From: Pseudobutyrivibrio sp.
GTDB taxonomy: Bacteria; Bacillota; Clostridia; Lachnospirales; Lachnospiraceae
DNA length: 64,000 bases
Assembly: GCF_015057185.1 (NCBI RefSeq)
Contig: NZ_SVEV01000005.1
Coordinates: forward strand, 1-64,000
Direction: 5' to 3'
Shown: one piece after another, positions 1 to 8,794 of the stretch
How the letters are laid out: every line of letters starts with the position of its first letter
How positions within the stretch are numbered: position 1 is the first letter of the stretch
Notes under the pieces: model-generated
Told to the model about the DNA's origin: nothing
Seen by the model: only the letters and a program-made list of their open reading frames with translations
Databases searched by the model: none
Made by a program: the position numbers and the translations under genes

Positions 1-105
1 TGCTCCATATGTTTAGTTGTTATTATTATTTCAAAAGTACCGCTGTCAGTCACGACGGTGGATTACTAAGCGCTTACAAAACAACAGAAGTTTTTTCATC
101 CTTTT

Positions 106-312
106 TCACATCATTTTTAAGTATTTGTCAAAATTTGCTTGCTCTATACCAAGGCTCTTCATTGCATCCTCTGCAGAAAGTCCCAAGTTCGTCATTAGAT
201 TCTTTATAGATTCTACAAGTTGCTCATTACGCCCCTGCTCTAATCCTTTATTGTATGAGATGTCCTTTTCATTATTTATGTGTAATTCCTCATCATATTC
301 TGTTAATAACAC
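106..312 (-). CDS. Solo C-terminal Rpn-family fragment (RpnS-like)
   Basis: This 68-residue protein begins VLLTEYDEELHI and matches the C-terminal tail of Rpn (PD-(D/E)XK recombination-promoting nuclease/transposase) proteins. The nuclease domain is absent. The GTG at 312 is chosen because AGGAGG lies at 321-326 with 8-nt spacing; the in-frame GTG at 321 overlaps that site. A promoter with 17-bp spacing lies at 395-423. Some rpn genes are known to encode an internal C-terminal antitoxin (RpnS), so this may be a stand-alone version rather than debris. No full-length rpn gene lies in the window. Family is fairly secure, function is inference. Confidence 0.55.
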   Translation of the reverse strand: MLLTEYDEELHINNEKDISYNKGLEQGRNEQLVESIKNLMTNLGLSAEDAMKSLGIEQANFDKYLKMM

Positions 313-394
313 CTGGGTCACCTCCTATTTGTGCTAGATGTTGCCTCACACATAATGTTCTCCTTTGATTTTACATTAATTTCTATGTATATAC

Positions 395-423
395 ATTGTA
401 GAACATATTTTCGACGAACACAA
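395..423 (-). promoter_or_regulatory. Sigma-A-type promoter for the Rpn fragment
   Basis: Read on the minus strand, -35 TTGTGT (418-423) and -10 TACAAT (395-400) are separated by exactly 17 bp. The leader to the GTG at 312 is about 75 nt. It contains a second good ribosome-binding site (AAAGGAG) before an 11-codon ORF that starts near 352 and ends just before the Rpn start. Confidence 0.5.
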
Positions 424-482
424 GTTCTTATTTATTTGTATTAAACTTCTCATCTACGATGTCAAAAGTCTCTTCTGCCATA

Positions 483-824
483 TTACTCCCACTTCTTCCA
501 CACATCAGGCTGATAGCCAAGTGTAGATTGCTTTCCATTTCTCACAACAGGAGTCTTAATAATCTGCTGTGACTCAAGAAGCTTCTCCAACTTGTCCTCA
601 TCTGCAATATGCTGAAACAATAAAACAGCATCCTGGTCCTTCGCATTTACGTTAACCATATTTGTGATACCACCATTAGCAGCAGCAACTGATGTAAGTT
701 CACCCTTACTCATGCCTTTTTCCTTCATATCGATAAACTGATACTTGATACCGCGCTCTTTGAAAAAACGCTCAGCCTTCTTTGTATCGTTGCACTTCTT
801 AGTGCCGAAGATTTGTATGTTCAT
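483..824 (-). CDS. ArsC/Spx-family thioredoxin-fold protein
   Basis: The protein has 113 residues, the usual ArsC/Spx/YffB length. It opens with the strand MNIQIFGTKKC followed by a helix, and ends with TPVVRNGK, where Thr-Pro is the conserved cis-proline region, then GYQPDVWKK. Only one cysteine is present at the N-terminal redox site (KKCNDTKK), so it is a monothiol member and not a CxxC Spx. Family members act as reductases or RNA-polymerase-binding regulators. The true role is unresolved. It is a single cytosolic gene with a weak Shine-Dalgarno sequence. Confidence 0.75.
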   Translation of the reverse strand: MNIQIFGTKKCNDTKKAERFFKERGIKYQFIDMKEKGMSKGELTSVAAANGGITNMVNVNAKDQDAVLLFQHIADEDKLEKLLESQQIIKTPVVRNGKQSTLGYQPDVWKKWE

Positions 825-866
825 AAAATATTATTCATCCTAATTTTTATTATTGTACCATTCCTA

Positions 867-1022
867 GCAGACCCTTCCAGGGCCAGGTCTGCCCGAGCTC
901 CACAGACCACTCGCTGTCGCGAGTAAGGAAGGATTGTAATCGGCTTCGCCGATAGGGGTAATTGCCATAATGGATGGCAAGTACCTATTTAGTATGTATA
1001 TATAGTTGATCCAACTATATAT
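867..1022. other. Cluster of five consecutive stem-loops (candidate structured RNA or MITE)
   Basis: Five hairpins follow each other: 867-892 (GCAGACC/GGTCTGC), 909-924 (ACTCGC/GCGAGT, loop TGTC), 939-953 (ATCGGC/GCCGAT, loop TTC), 957-985 (about 12 bp around GCCAT/ATGGC) and 998-1022 (11-bp stem, loop ATC). The block is clearly GC-richer than the AT-rich flanks. It begins where the reading frame at 1015-1191 is cut off. No coding function is convincing. It could be a small RNA, a mobile-element end or a MITE. Confidence 0.5.
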
Positions 1023-1191
1023 GACTATTATTAACGGCATATCTAAAATAGTATCCTTTAAAACAATCTGTAGTTGCCCATTTAGGGGTAAATCCATATT
1101 GAGATAGATTAATCGTCAATTCGTCAGGCGTAACAATTAAACTGTATATTTGACCTTTAAACTTAAACTCATCATTTCTCTGTATCGTCAT
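1015..1191 (-). pseudogene. Truncated small hypothetical gene
   Basis: An ATG at 1189-1191 opens a 58-codon frame of natural composition (QIYSLIVTPDELTINLSQYG, then FTPKW and FKGYYF). It stops inside the hairpin at 998-1022. The abrupt end at a palindrome suggests that the original 3' part was lost when the hairpin block arrived. The family is not recognised with confidence. It could still be an intact microprotein. Confidence 0.4.
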
Positions 1192-1264
1192 AATATTTAA
1201 TTTAAACCTTTCCGGCTAACGACTTATATAAAGTCCATCTACATTCATTTTTACACATATACTT

Positions 1265-2140
1265 TTACACCAACGAAAAATCAGTTCTACAATAAGCGCA
1301 CTTACCTTTCTTGGTTCCAACATCAATTTGAATACTAGCTCCACAGTTAGGGCACTTGATATTGCGTAAAGTCGAGTCAACACATCTTAAATCTCGCAAA
1401 GAAAAAGGTATTTCTGTCAAAGGTGCATCAAATACATCCATTACTTGAACGACCTTTGTTTCAGGATAATTGTGATTTCCGGTTTTGACAGTGACTGTAT
1501 CATATAGTTGTGTATCTCTATTTTTAGTAATATATGTATATGATTTTCTTCCATTTATATCAAATTGCACTTTACAAAAGTGAAATTTCTTTCCATCCAA
1601 TTCTTGTAAATAGTATTCTAATGCTTCATCAGTCAATCTATTACCAACCTCGAAAAACTGATATGCTAATCTATCTTCTCTTCCAGCTTCGAAGAGTCTA
1701 TCTATAAATTCTTCTTGGAACGATGTCTGCGCCTCTTTGTCGTAATACCAATCATAAAGCTCCTTAGCAGTCATTCCATCATAGATTATATCTGGCACAT
1801 CACATATATGCTGCGCCTCGTCAGCTACCAAACTACATCTATAGAAGAAAGTATCAGGATTTGTTGTCTCATTAATAATTCTAAAACTATCTACAATTAT
1901 CCTTGCGTGCTGCTGCCATGGGTCATAATACGTAACTGTTTTTACTCTTTGTGCAGCTACAGGCTCTTTATAATTAAAAGTACTCTCAGATGTCACCTGG
2001 CTTTCTTCCGAGGTATTAATTGCCTTGTTTCTTTGCTCATCTAGCAATCTACCAAATTGAGCTGCTTCAGCCTTGTCATTACTATTTTTCATAAGTATGA
2101 CCACTGCAACCACACACGCAACAATTATCAGAAAAACCAT
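1265..2140 (-). CDS. Membrane-anchored protein with C-terminal zinc ribbon
   Basis: The 291 residues start with one hydrophobic segment (about residues 2-17, VFLIIVACVVAVVILM) followed by a charged linker. A central domain of about 190 residues is not recognised. A C-terminal rubredoxin-like zinc ribbon follows: CPNCG near residue 265 and CAYC near 282. This places a soluble domain under a single N-terminal anchor. Function unknown. It lies downstream of the helicase/Nudix pair on the same strand but is separated from it by a gap with repeat-like sequence. Confidence 0.7.
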   Translation of the reverse strand: MVFLIIVACVVAVVILMKNSNDKAEAAQFGRLLDEQRNKAINTSEESQVTSESTFNYKEPVAAQRVKTVTYYDPWQQHARIIVDSFRIINETTNPDTFFYRCSLVADEAQHICDVPDIIYDGMTAKELYDWYYDKEAQTSFQEEFIDRLFEAGREDRLAYQFFEVGNRLTDEALEYYLQELDGKKFHFCKVQFDINGRKSYTYITKNRDTQLYDTVTVKTGNHNYPETKVVQVMDVFDAPLTEIPFSLRDLRCVDSTLRNIKCPNCGASIQIDVGTKKGKCAYCRTDFSLV

Positions 2141-2180
2141 TTTATGTCATACCTCCAACTTCAAGTCTACTAAGAAGACA

Positions 2181-2239
2181 GTGCCTGCCCCCATTACAAT
2201 TCTATTACCATCGTAATATTTTCGTAGTTGGGTCAGACA
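2181..2239. repeat. Imperfect inverted repeat, REP-like
   Basis: GTGCCTGCCCCC (2181-2192) faces GGGTCAGACA (2230-2239), with an internal hairpin TATTAC-CATC-GTAATA (2203-2218). The arms resemble those of REP-type elements, but only one copy is visible in this window. Confidence 0.3.
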
Positions 2240-2271
2240 TCTTTATCAGGATAATTATTAATTCCAAATAA

Positions 2272-2673
2272 TCAATTCATATCCGCTTTAATCTTATCAA
2301 TCAACGTAACATCCGCTGGCAGCCATGCAACATCATCAATATTATCCTTCGTTAACCACTTTGCAGCCTCAGCTTCCTTTAACTCTAAATGACCTTCTTT
2401 CACTTCACAATAAAAACAGTCCATTGAAAGATGGAATGTCGGATAGTCATACTCAATAGTATCGATGTAAGGCCCTACCTCAATAAGAGTATCTAATTCC
2501 TCTTGGATTTCCCTTACAAGAGCCTCCTGTGAAGTTTCTCCTTCTTCGACTTTTCCGCCAGGAAATTCCCAACCACCTTTAAGATCGCCATAACCTCTTG
2601 CAGTTGCAAAAATCTTATTCTTTTCTTTGATTGAATCACAGATAACTGCTGCGACTACTTTAACTGTCTTCAT
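2272..2673 (-). CDS. Nudix (deoxy)nucleoside triphosphate pyrophosphohydrolase
   Basis: MutT-like protein of 133 residues. The Nudix box is complete: GGKVEEGETSQEALVREI followed by QEEL, with the metal-binding REIQEE glutamates. GGWEFPGG precedes it, as in NTP pyrophosphatases that clean oxidised or non-canonical nucleotides. The start at 2673 is preferred because GGAGAG lies 7 nt upstream; the ATG at 2694 abuts the helicase stop but has no separate site. The gene is effectively fused to the helicase transcription unit, so it probably acts in the same pathway. Confidence 0.88.
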   Translation of the reverse strand: MKTVKVVAAVICDSIKEKNKIFATARGYGDLKGGWEFPGGKVEEGETSQEALVREIQEELDTLIEVGPYIDTIEYDYPTFHLSMDCFYCEVKEGHLELKEAEAAKWLTKDNIDDVAWLPADVTLIDKIKADMN

Positions 2674-2694
2674 GATATTTCTCTCCATTTCCAT

Positions 2695-5670
2695 TTATGC
2701 ATTAAGCAAATATTCATAAATATCTTCACGTACAGGTTCGTCCAAACGCCATTCAATTTCTACTGCTGTCTTCTCAGTATTTGCCATTACAAATTCCTTG
2801 GCCTGACCTGTAGGCTTCATATGTCCAAGATAATAAAACTCTTTTGAGACTTTATCATCTTTGTTTTTCCTTACAAAGAGTTCTACTTGAATGCCTCTTT
2901 CTTCACATTTCAAGAAATTTTGAACGTCTTCAGATGATAAGCTTCTACCTGATTTCGATATAGCTATTAGCGATTGATTACTATTAAAATGATCTTCATA
3001 TTTAGTCGTATCACTTATATCATCTGCTTTTTCATAGTTTATAAATACGGGGAATGTCTTTGTTTTCTTATCGTATTTATAACCACCAATATTCAAAGGA
3101 ACTTCATTCGACTCCCAGTTTAAGAGTCTACAGACATCTTCATAAGTATACTTTTGATATAGAACCAAATCTGTTTTCTTATACGAATTGCAATAATTCT
3201 GTTTAAAACGTCCAATACCAAAATCAATCAATTCTAGAATTATATTGTAGAAATCATCATTTTCAAGCATTTTTAGGAATGTCTTTGTAGGCACATAATC
3301 TTGATTATTCTTCTCTATAAATATGCATGTTGAATATGTCTTCTTATTTGAACCTGCTGGAAATTGATTAGTCATAATATTAACTATGTTTTCCACCTGA
3401 TTACTATTCAAGGTTTTATCGTAATCATTTTTAAGATCTTGAGACAAGGCTGCAAACAGCCCTATCTTAGAAAAACCTCTTGAGTATGCCAGTATTCTAT
3501 TTAAAAGCTGTAGTTCTTGAATACGTTTTCCGTTAGCCAATTTTACAGATATAAATTCAACAATTTTTTCCTCTTCTTCCGATAAACGTATTTTATAATC
3601 TTTCTCGTATTTAACCAAAAATTTATAATAAGATCCCAAACTTTTATTATCGAATATACGAAGTACGTCCATCTCACCATGCTCATCAAAATCTGTAAGC
3701 TTTGGTATTCTACCTAGCTTATTCTTTAAGTTAGTATAGTTTTCTCTAATAAGCTTGAGGTCACTGAAATTAGCATTATCAATAGATGAAAAAATTTTCT
3801 TTCTACTAATTTCATCAAAATGTACTGTTGAAGCGCCTGGGATAACACGTACCCCTTCAAGAATGTAACGTCTGATATTATCTTTGTTATAAGTCCTATC
3901 ACCTGAAAGTGCAATCGGAATCATAAAGTTGTTATTGTAATTTCCAATAAAATCGAGAATAACAACATACTCTTTTCCATCAGCTTTTCTTAAACCTCTA
4001 CCTAATTGCTGAATAAATACAATTGGTGACTGCGTAGGACGAAGCATTATTACTTGATTGACCTCAACAATATCAACACCTTCATTAAGAATTTCAACTG
4101 AAAAAATATAATCTAAAGGCTGTAGACCATCTTCAGTTTCATCCATGGCTAATCTTTCAAAGGCCTCTGCTCTTTGAGTTTCATCCGCACTACCATTCAA
4201 AGCTATTGTTCTATATTGCTTTCCTGTCCCAGGATTAATAGTTTGATTGAACTTTTCTGATAAAGCCTCAGATTCTTTTATACTACTACAAAAAATAAGA
4301 CCCTTTACTCGCTCTCCACTAAATCCATAATAAGTCGCTTGCTCAATAATATGCTTTACTCTTTCATCAGAAGTAAGCATAGAAAAGTCAATTCTATCAG
4401 TATCTTCAATAGAATCTATAGAGAGATCATTTATTCCAAAATAATGGAATGGACATAACAAATCTTCTTCCATAGCTTGCTGTAATCTTATTTCATATGC
4501 AATTTGATGATTGAATATCTCATAGACATTTCTGCCCTCGATATTGTCATCTCTTTTATCAGGAGTAGCAGTCATTCCTAGCCAAAGCTTAGGCTTGAAA
4601 TGATTCATTATTTTCTGATAAGTGTCAGCAGGAACATGGTGCGCCTCATCCAAAACAATGCAATCGAAATGTTCAGGAGCAAACTTGCAAAGATGTTCAT
4701 CACGACTCAAAGTCTGAACAGTAGCAAAGATATAGTCTTTATCATATTCATCATTTCCAGCACCTACTAAACCCATACTAATCTTTTTGTCAAACACACG
4801 CTCATAGGATTTCTTAGTTTGTCTAGCAAGTTGACCTCTATGAACCAAAAATAGAACTCTCTTATATCCAAGTTCACGCATAGCAAATGCAGAAGCATAG
4901 GTTTTTCCAGTACCAGTAGCAGAAATTAGTAAAGCCCTGCTTTCTCCAGCATCTACTATCTTTTTAAGATTATTAATAAATCCGACCTGCATACTATTTG
5001 GTTGCAGATTATACTTTTCAAACTCAATAGTATCATCTTGTCTTGCTGCATCTCTTTGCTTCTTTATGATTTCGTATTTTGTTTTATAATTTTCATAAAA
5101 CTCATCAAATTCCAGTGCATACTTAGAATTCCATAAATCATAATACTCATTAAGAATCTCAACAGCTTCTTCGCCCTCTGAAGTAGAAACAATCTTTGTA
5201 TTCCACTCTTTATTATGTGTAAGGGCGGCGCTAGTAATATTTGAACTGCCTATAATTATTCTATATATTTCATCCTTTTTGAAAATGTAGCCCTTAGTGT
5301 GGAAACCTTCTTCGGCCGCCTCCACGTCATACATCTTTAGCTTAATATTCTTTAATTCATTGAGTTTTTTAAGAGCTTTAGGGTCACTAAAATTTAAATA
5401 GTTAGTAGTAAGGATCTCTCCTGGCACACCTTTTCGTTCAAGTTCTTGCAACGTCTGGAGTAATGGTGTAATTCCACCCATAGTAATGAAAGCTACACTG
5501 ATTTGGAATTTATCACATTGCAAAAGCTCATCTTCAATAGATGAGAGAACTTTCTTACCTTCTTTATAATTATTAGAAACAAACTGAGGCCTATATTTGA
5601 TTTCAGATGCGACAGAACCATTAATGTATGCCGTTGTAAGGCCTCTCTTAAGTTCTTCAATGTTTGACAT
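2695..5670 (-). CDS. PLD nuclease-SF2 helicase-DUF3427 protein (copy 1)
   Basis: The 991 residues start with a PLD-like phosphodiesterase domain (about 30-190) carrying HTK (124-126) and GSSN (141-144). An SF2 helicase follows, with Walker A ATGTGKT (251-257), DEAH (341-344), motif III TAT (367-369) and motif VI QQLGRGLR (554-561). A C-terminal DUF3427-type region runs to the end. The protein is predicted to translocate on or remodel nucleic acid and cleave it. It is a paralogue of the protein at 8795-11302 but longer. It is followed immediately by a Nudix hydrolase. The family is common in defence islands; no specific system is assigned. Confidence 0.88.
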   Translation of the reverse strand: MSNIEELKRGLTTAYINGSVASEIKYRPQFVSNNYKEGKKVLSSIEDELLQCDKFQISVAFITMGGITPLLQTLQELERKGVPGEILTTNYLNFSDPKALKKLNELKNIKLKMYDVEAAEEGFHTKGYIFKKDEIYRIIIGSSNITSAALTHNKEWNTKIVSTSEGEEAVEILNEYYDLWNSKYALEFDEFYENYKTKYEIIKKQRDAARQDDTIEFEKYNLQPNSMQVGFINNLKKIVDAGESRALLISATGTGKTYASAFAMRELGYKRVLFLVHRGQLARQTKKSYERVFDKKISMGLVGAGNDEYDKDYIFATVQTLSRDEHLCKFAPEHFDCIVLDEAHHVPADTYQKIMNHFKPKLWLGMTATPDKRDDNIEGRNVYEIFNHQIAYEIRLQQAMEEDLLCPFHYFGINDLSIDSIEDTDRIDFSMLTSDERVKHIIEQATYYGFSGERVKGLIFCSSIKESEALSEKFNQTINPGTGKQYRTIALNGSADETQRAEAFERLAMDETEDGLQPLDYIFSVEILNEGVDIVEVNQVIMLRPTQSPIVFIQQLGRGLRKADGKEYVVILDFIGNYNNNFMIPIALSGDRTYNKDNIRRYILEGVRVIPGASTVHFDEISRKKIFSSIDNANFSDLKLIRENYTNLKNKLGRIPKLTDFDEHGEMDVLRIFDNKSLGSYYKFLVKYEKDYKIRLSEEEEKIVEFISVKLANGKRIQELQLLNRILAYSRGFSKIGLFAALSQDLKNDYDKTLNSNQVENIVNIMTNQFPAGSNKKTYSTCIFIEKNNQDYVPTKTFLKMLENDDFYNIILELIDFGIGRFKQNYCNSYKKTDLVLYQKYTYEDVCRLLNWESNEVPLNIGGYKYDKKTKTFPVFINYEKADDISDTTKYEDHFNSNQSLIAISKSGRSLSSEDVQNFLKCEERGIQVELFVRKNKDDKVSKEFYYLGHMKPTGQAKEFVMANTEKTAVEIEWRLDEPVREDIYEYLLNA

Positions 5671-5693
5671 TTATATACTCCCTATTTCAGTTA

Positions 5694-5867
5694 TTAGCTC
5701 TCCTCTAATTTTAACCTATTACCATAGTAATCCATAGTCTTATACTCGATTACATCCTTCATCTGCTCAGGTAGAATTGGATTCTCAATTATAGCCATTA
5801 GTTCATTACATAATCCTATACCGTTTTCAACCTCAACAACGAATCCTTTTCCTGCGTAATAGGTTCA
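5694..5867 (-). pseudogene. Relic of a DUF3427 helicase C-terminus
   Basis: An in-frame stretch reads GKGFVVEVENG, then LPEQMKDVIEYKTMDYYGNR, and ends at a stop at 5694-5696. It aligns with the last 50 residues of the helicase at 8795-11302 (GKGFF, LAEQMRDVIEYRTMDYYRRR). An upstream in-frame stop and no helicase body show that it is a remnant. It is a third helicase copy of which only the tail survives, between copy 1 and the HNH gene. Confidence 0.75.
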
Positions 5868-5953
5868 GGGCACCAATGTGATCGGCCCGTTCTTATTACA
5901 ATAAAACATTTCAGTATCGGTACTTTTTTATACTCCATTTCTCAGTACCAATC

Positions 5954-7717
5954 TTATAATCCAATTTTAGCCCCTTTACTACGATTACACTTCCAGCATA
6001 ATGTTTGCAAATTATCCACCCGTGTTAAACCACCTCTAGCAATAGGAACAATATGATCCACTTCAAGTAACAGATTAGGTTCGGCATAAACTGAATTTCC
6101 ACATTGGCAGCAAGTATAATTATCACGTTCTTTTATTTGCATTCTTAGCTTACTTGTCATCATAGCTCTCTGTTCTTTGGCTAGTGCCTCCATAGACAGC
6201 TTGCTCTCCAAACTATTTATTAACTCAATTATATTTTCTTCATTCATAGGAACCGTAAATGAACGCTGTGCCATTCCTCCATCGCTGGTATAGGTAAATC
6301 TATACTCAACGTTTAGAATTGCTTCATCAATCACAGCCAAACCAAGTCTTGAATAGAACCCATCTTCATCATTATCTAAAACATAATCAGGAACATTTTG
6401 TATATATTGATTGTATTCCTTTTTGTAATTATCAATTATTATCTTAGCTTCCTTTAAAGTCTCCAGTTCCTCTATAAGAACCTTCAACTTCTGTATTTGC
6501 TCTTTGTATTGGCTTTTATCCGGATAGAAATATTTAATTATATATCCTATAGGATTGTTTTCAGCACTTCCAAATACAGCTGACGATACTTCTGCTGTAA
6601 ACGGAGTAATACTTTTCTTATATGCTCTAATGTAGTTATATACATCATCATGCTCAGTCTCATTTCTCACTACACGTGTTCCAAATAATTTTGAAATAGA
6701 CTTAGCTTTCTCATCTATATATTCATTAAATTCTTTTCGTGACTGTGTTAGTAGCTTACAAGTTTCTTTGATTTGTTCAAAATCCTCTGATTGATAATAG
6801 TCACTTATCCGCTTATCATCCAAAACTATTTTTCTTACATCATTTTCAGTATTAATAATAAAATTCTCCAACATATCCCATTCTGAACTATCAATTTGCT
6901 TTACTTTTTGAATACTATTTACAGTACGATCAAAAAGTTTCTGAACGAGATCATCCAATGATTTAGATTTAGACTTTACAATCAAGTTATCTTTGGACAT
7001 ATTTGCATAATCTATAATAGAATTTACATGATTATAGAAATCACGTTTTTTTGCATCCAATTCTTCCTTAGCTTGTTGCTTAAGAAGCTTATTATATTCT
7101 CCCTTTGTCATAAGGTATTCAGGATGCGCATCAATCTCATCTATCCTTCTTGAAGTCAAATGTATTAATCTTTGACCTTTATTATTTCCTGCTGATGTAA
7201 TATAAACAACTAGTACTCGATATCCATCAGCTAGTACTAGATAATCATTCAATATAGAGGCAATATAGGCATACTGATGCCTGATCTGAAAATCATTTTC
7301 CGCTAAAAATGTCTCTATACTTCTCCTTACTCTTTTTCTCGTATCGGATATATTCCAAACATCATCGAAGCACTCATATTCTTTTAAATACTTTATATCA
7401 TCGTAATTATTTAAGGTCTGTCGACTCTTAACAATTATCCTATCATCATAATCGGGTAAAAGATTATCTATATCCTCTAAATGTAAATATTCCAATATAT
7501 CATTAAGTAATATTCGTCTTTGCCGTTTAATTATTCCATTCGCAACAAGCGTAATAATTACTATTAGCATAATAATTATTCCACCAATAATAAATGCTTC
7601 TCGGTTTTCAGATATAAAATTAACTACAGCATCAACAACTACTCCAATAAATCCGATCAGTAATATTATTAGTCCACCTATTCCATTAGCTTGATTTTTT
7701 CTATATCTTCTAGCCAT
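5954..7717 (-). CDS. Membrane-anchored HNH endonuclease
   Basis: 587 residues. Near the N-terminus are two hydrophobic segments (about residues 12-32 and 41-63), so the protein is predicted to sit in the cytoplasmic membrane. A long charged, helical middle follows. The last 60 residues are a complete HNH domain: CCQCG, LEVDHIVPIARGG, DNLQTLCWKCNRSKG. The start at 7717 is chosen because AAGGGG lies about 8 nt upstream, though the frame stays open to 7846. Membrane tethering of an HNH nuclease suggests an effector that meets incoming DNA or is released on a signal; this is inference. It lies within the minus-strand island, downstream of the TIR gene. Confidence 0.8.
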   Translation of the reverse strand: MARRYRKNQANGIGGLIILLIGFIGVVVDAVVNFISENREAFIIGGIIIMLIVIITLVANGIIKRQRRILLNDILEYLHLEDIDNLLPDYDDRIIVKSRQTLNNYDDIKYLKEYECFDDVWNISDTRKRVRRSIETFLAENDFQIRHQYAYIASILNDYLVLADGYRVLVVYITSAGNNKGQRLIHLTSRRIDEIDAHPEYLMTKGEYNKLLKQQAKEELDAKKRDFYNHVNSIIDYANMSKDNLIVKSKSKSLDDLVQKLFDRTVNSIQKVKQIDSSEWDMLENFIINTENDVRKIVLDDKRISDYYQSEDFEQIKETCKLLTQSRKEFNEYIDEKAKSISKLFGTRVVRNETEHDDVYNYIRAYKKSITPFTAEVSSAVFGSAENNPIGYIIKYFYPDKSQYKEQIQKLKVLIEELETLKEAKIIIDNYKKEYNQYIQNVPDYVLDNDEDGFYSRLGLAVIDEAILNVEYRFTYTSDGGMAQRSFTVPMNEENIIELINSLESKLSMEALAKEQRAMMTSKLRMQIKERDNYTCCQCGNSVYAEPNLLLEVDHIVPIARGGLTRVDNLQTLCWKCNRSKGAKIGL

Positions 7718-7846
7718 TATTAAATCCCCTTTTTCCACCGGCATGGTATGATCTACATGAAGCCTTATACCATCTGCAGCTGAACGGCCACAAATAGTAC
7801 ATCTGAAACTATCCTTTTTTATATCATAACGAAGTGAATCGTTCAC
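7718..7846 (-). pseudogene. N-terminal half of an HNH domain, in frame with the next gene
   Basis: The frame upstream of the membrane-HNH gene encodes FRCTICGRSAADG and LHVDH, the first half of an HNH motif (CxxC plus VDH). The second half (asparagine and second CxxC) is missing. At MPVEKG the sequence runs into the ribosome-binding site and start of the membrane-HNH gene. It is best read as the leftover of another HNH gene. A true 630-residue protein with two HNH parts is possible but less likely. Confidence 0.5.
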
Positions 7847-7896
7847 AAAGATTTTTGAGTGTGATTAACATATTCAAGCACATACTTTCTTTTAAG

Positions 7897-8730
7897 TTAA
7901 CCAGATATATCTTTCATAAATTGATCTAAAGTGTATATCCACTGAGATTCATCAACACTCAGGCAAAAAAGCTCTTCGATTTTTTTCTTCAGTTCAACAA
8001 TGCTTGCTTTACAATTGTCGCTTCCATCAAGAATTGCTCCCATCTTATTTTTGTCTACTGCACATTGGTAATATTTAGGGTTTGTGAAATCAAAAGATGG
8101 TACATAAACATTTGTATAATCAGATTGTGTCACCCACATAGCCCCCATTTCATTTAAACATGCTGGACTATCTAAATATTCGTTTGACCATAAAACAATA
8201 ACAAATATTTTTCTGCCAAAGGACTCTCTCAAATACTCATATATGTTCTTATCAAGAGGAATCTTATGCAAAGGGTGTGATGAGTATATTAATTGGTCAT
8301 TTTTAATCCCAATACCGACAAGAAGCTTTTCTATAGCATCTCCGTATTTTTTATCTGATGATCTATGACTAAGTAGAATAATTGGCTCAGTAGATTTATT
8401 ATTATCTTTGACGTCATCAATTTCGTTGGGCGCAACTTCTTCTAATTCTTCTAAATATGTTGTCAGAACAGCTTTGGCACGTTCTAAATCTCTCTTGCAC
8501 GCCACAACAAATTCACTATGTGGAGTATTAAATGTACAAATGCTCAAAGAAAAACTCATTTTTTTAAATTCACAAACCTCATAACTTTCATCACCATATG
8601 TCTTAATCAAAAACCTTTCCACTTTTGTTCTCCACGCTTGAAATTCTGGAGAAGAACTTGATACATTTTTCAGAATAAGCTGATCAATCTCTTCAATGAT
8701 ACTTTTTAGTTTATAATAATTATTAATCAT
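7897..8730 (-). CDS. TIR-domain protein, predicted NADase effector
   Basis: 277 residues. An N-terminal helical module (about 1-105) of the type that often precedes TIR domains in Clostridia has no named function. The TIR domain starts near residue 116 with PIILLSHRSSDKKYGD. IFVIVLWSNEYLDSPACLNE follows, where E194 in CLNEMGAMW is the position of the catalytic glutamate of NAD-cleaving TIRs. No signal peptide or membrane segment is seen. Bacterial TIR proteins deplete NAD+ or make signalling nucleotides in abortive defence. It lies 64 bp downstream of the helicase gene on the same strand. Confidence 0.85.
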   Translation of the reverse strand: MINNYYKLKSIIEEIDQLILKNVSSSSPEFQAWRTKVERFLIKTYGDESYEVCEFKKMSFSLSICTFNTPHSEFVVACKRDLERAKAVLTTYLEELEEVAPNEIDDVKDNNKSTEPIILLSHRSSDKKYGDAIEKLLVGIGIKNDQLIYSSHPLHKIPLDKNIYEYLRESFGRKIFVIVLWSNEYLDSPACLNEMGAMWVTQSDYTNVYVPSFDFTNPKYYQCAVDKNKMGAILDGSDNCKASIVELKKKIEELFCLSVDESQWIYTLDQFMKDISG

Positions 8731-8794
8731 ATTTCTTCCTCTATCGTATTATGTCTACAAGCTCAAGTATATCTCCTACTTGATTAATTCCTTC

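Noticed and set aside
864-1097. 77-codon ORF through the hairpin block
   Set aside because: It is built from palindromic sequence and overlaps the better frame at 1015-1191; composition is unlike a protein.
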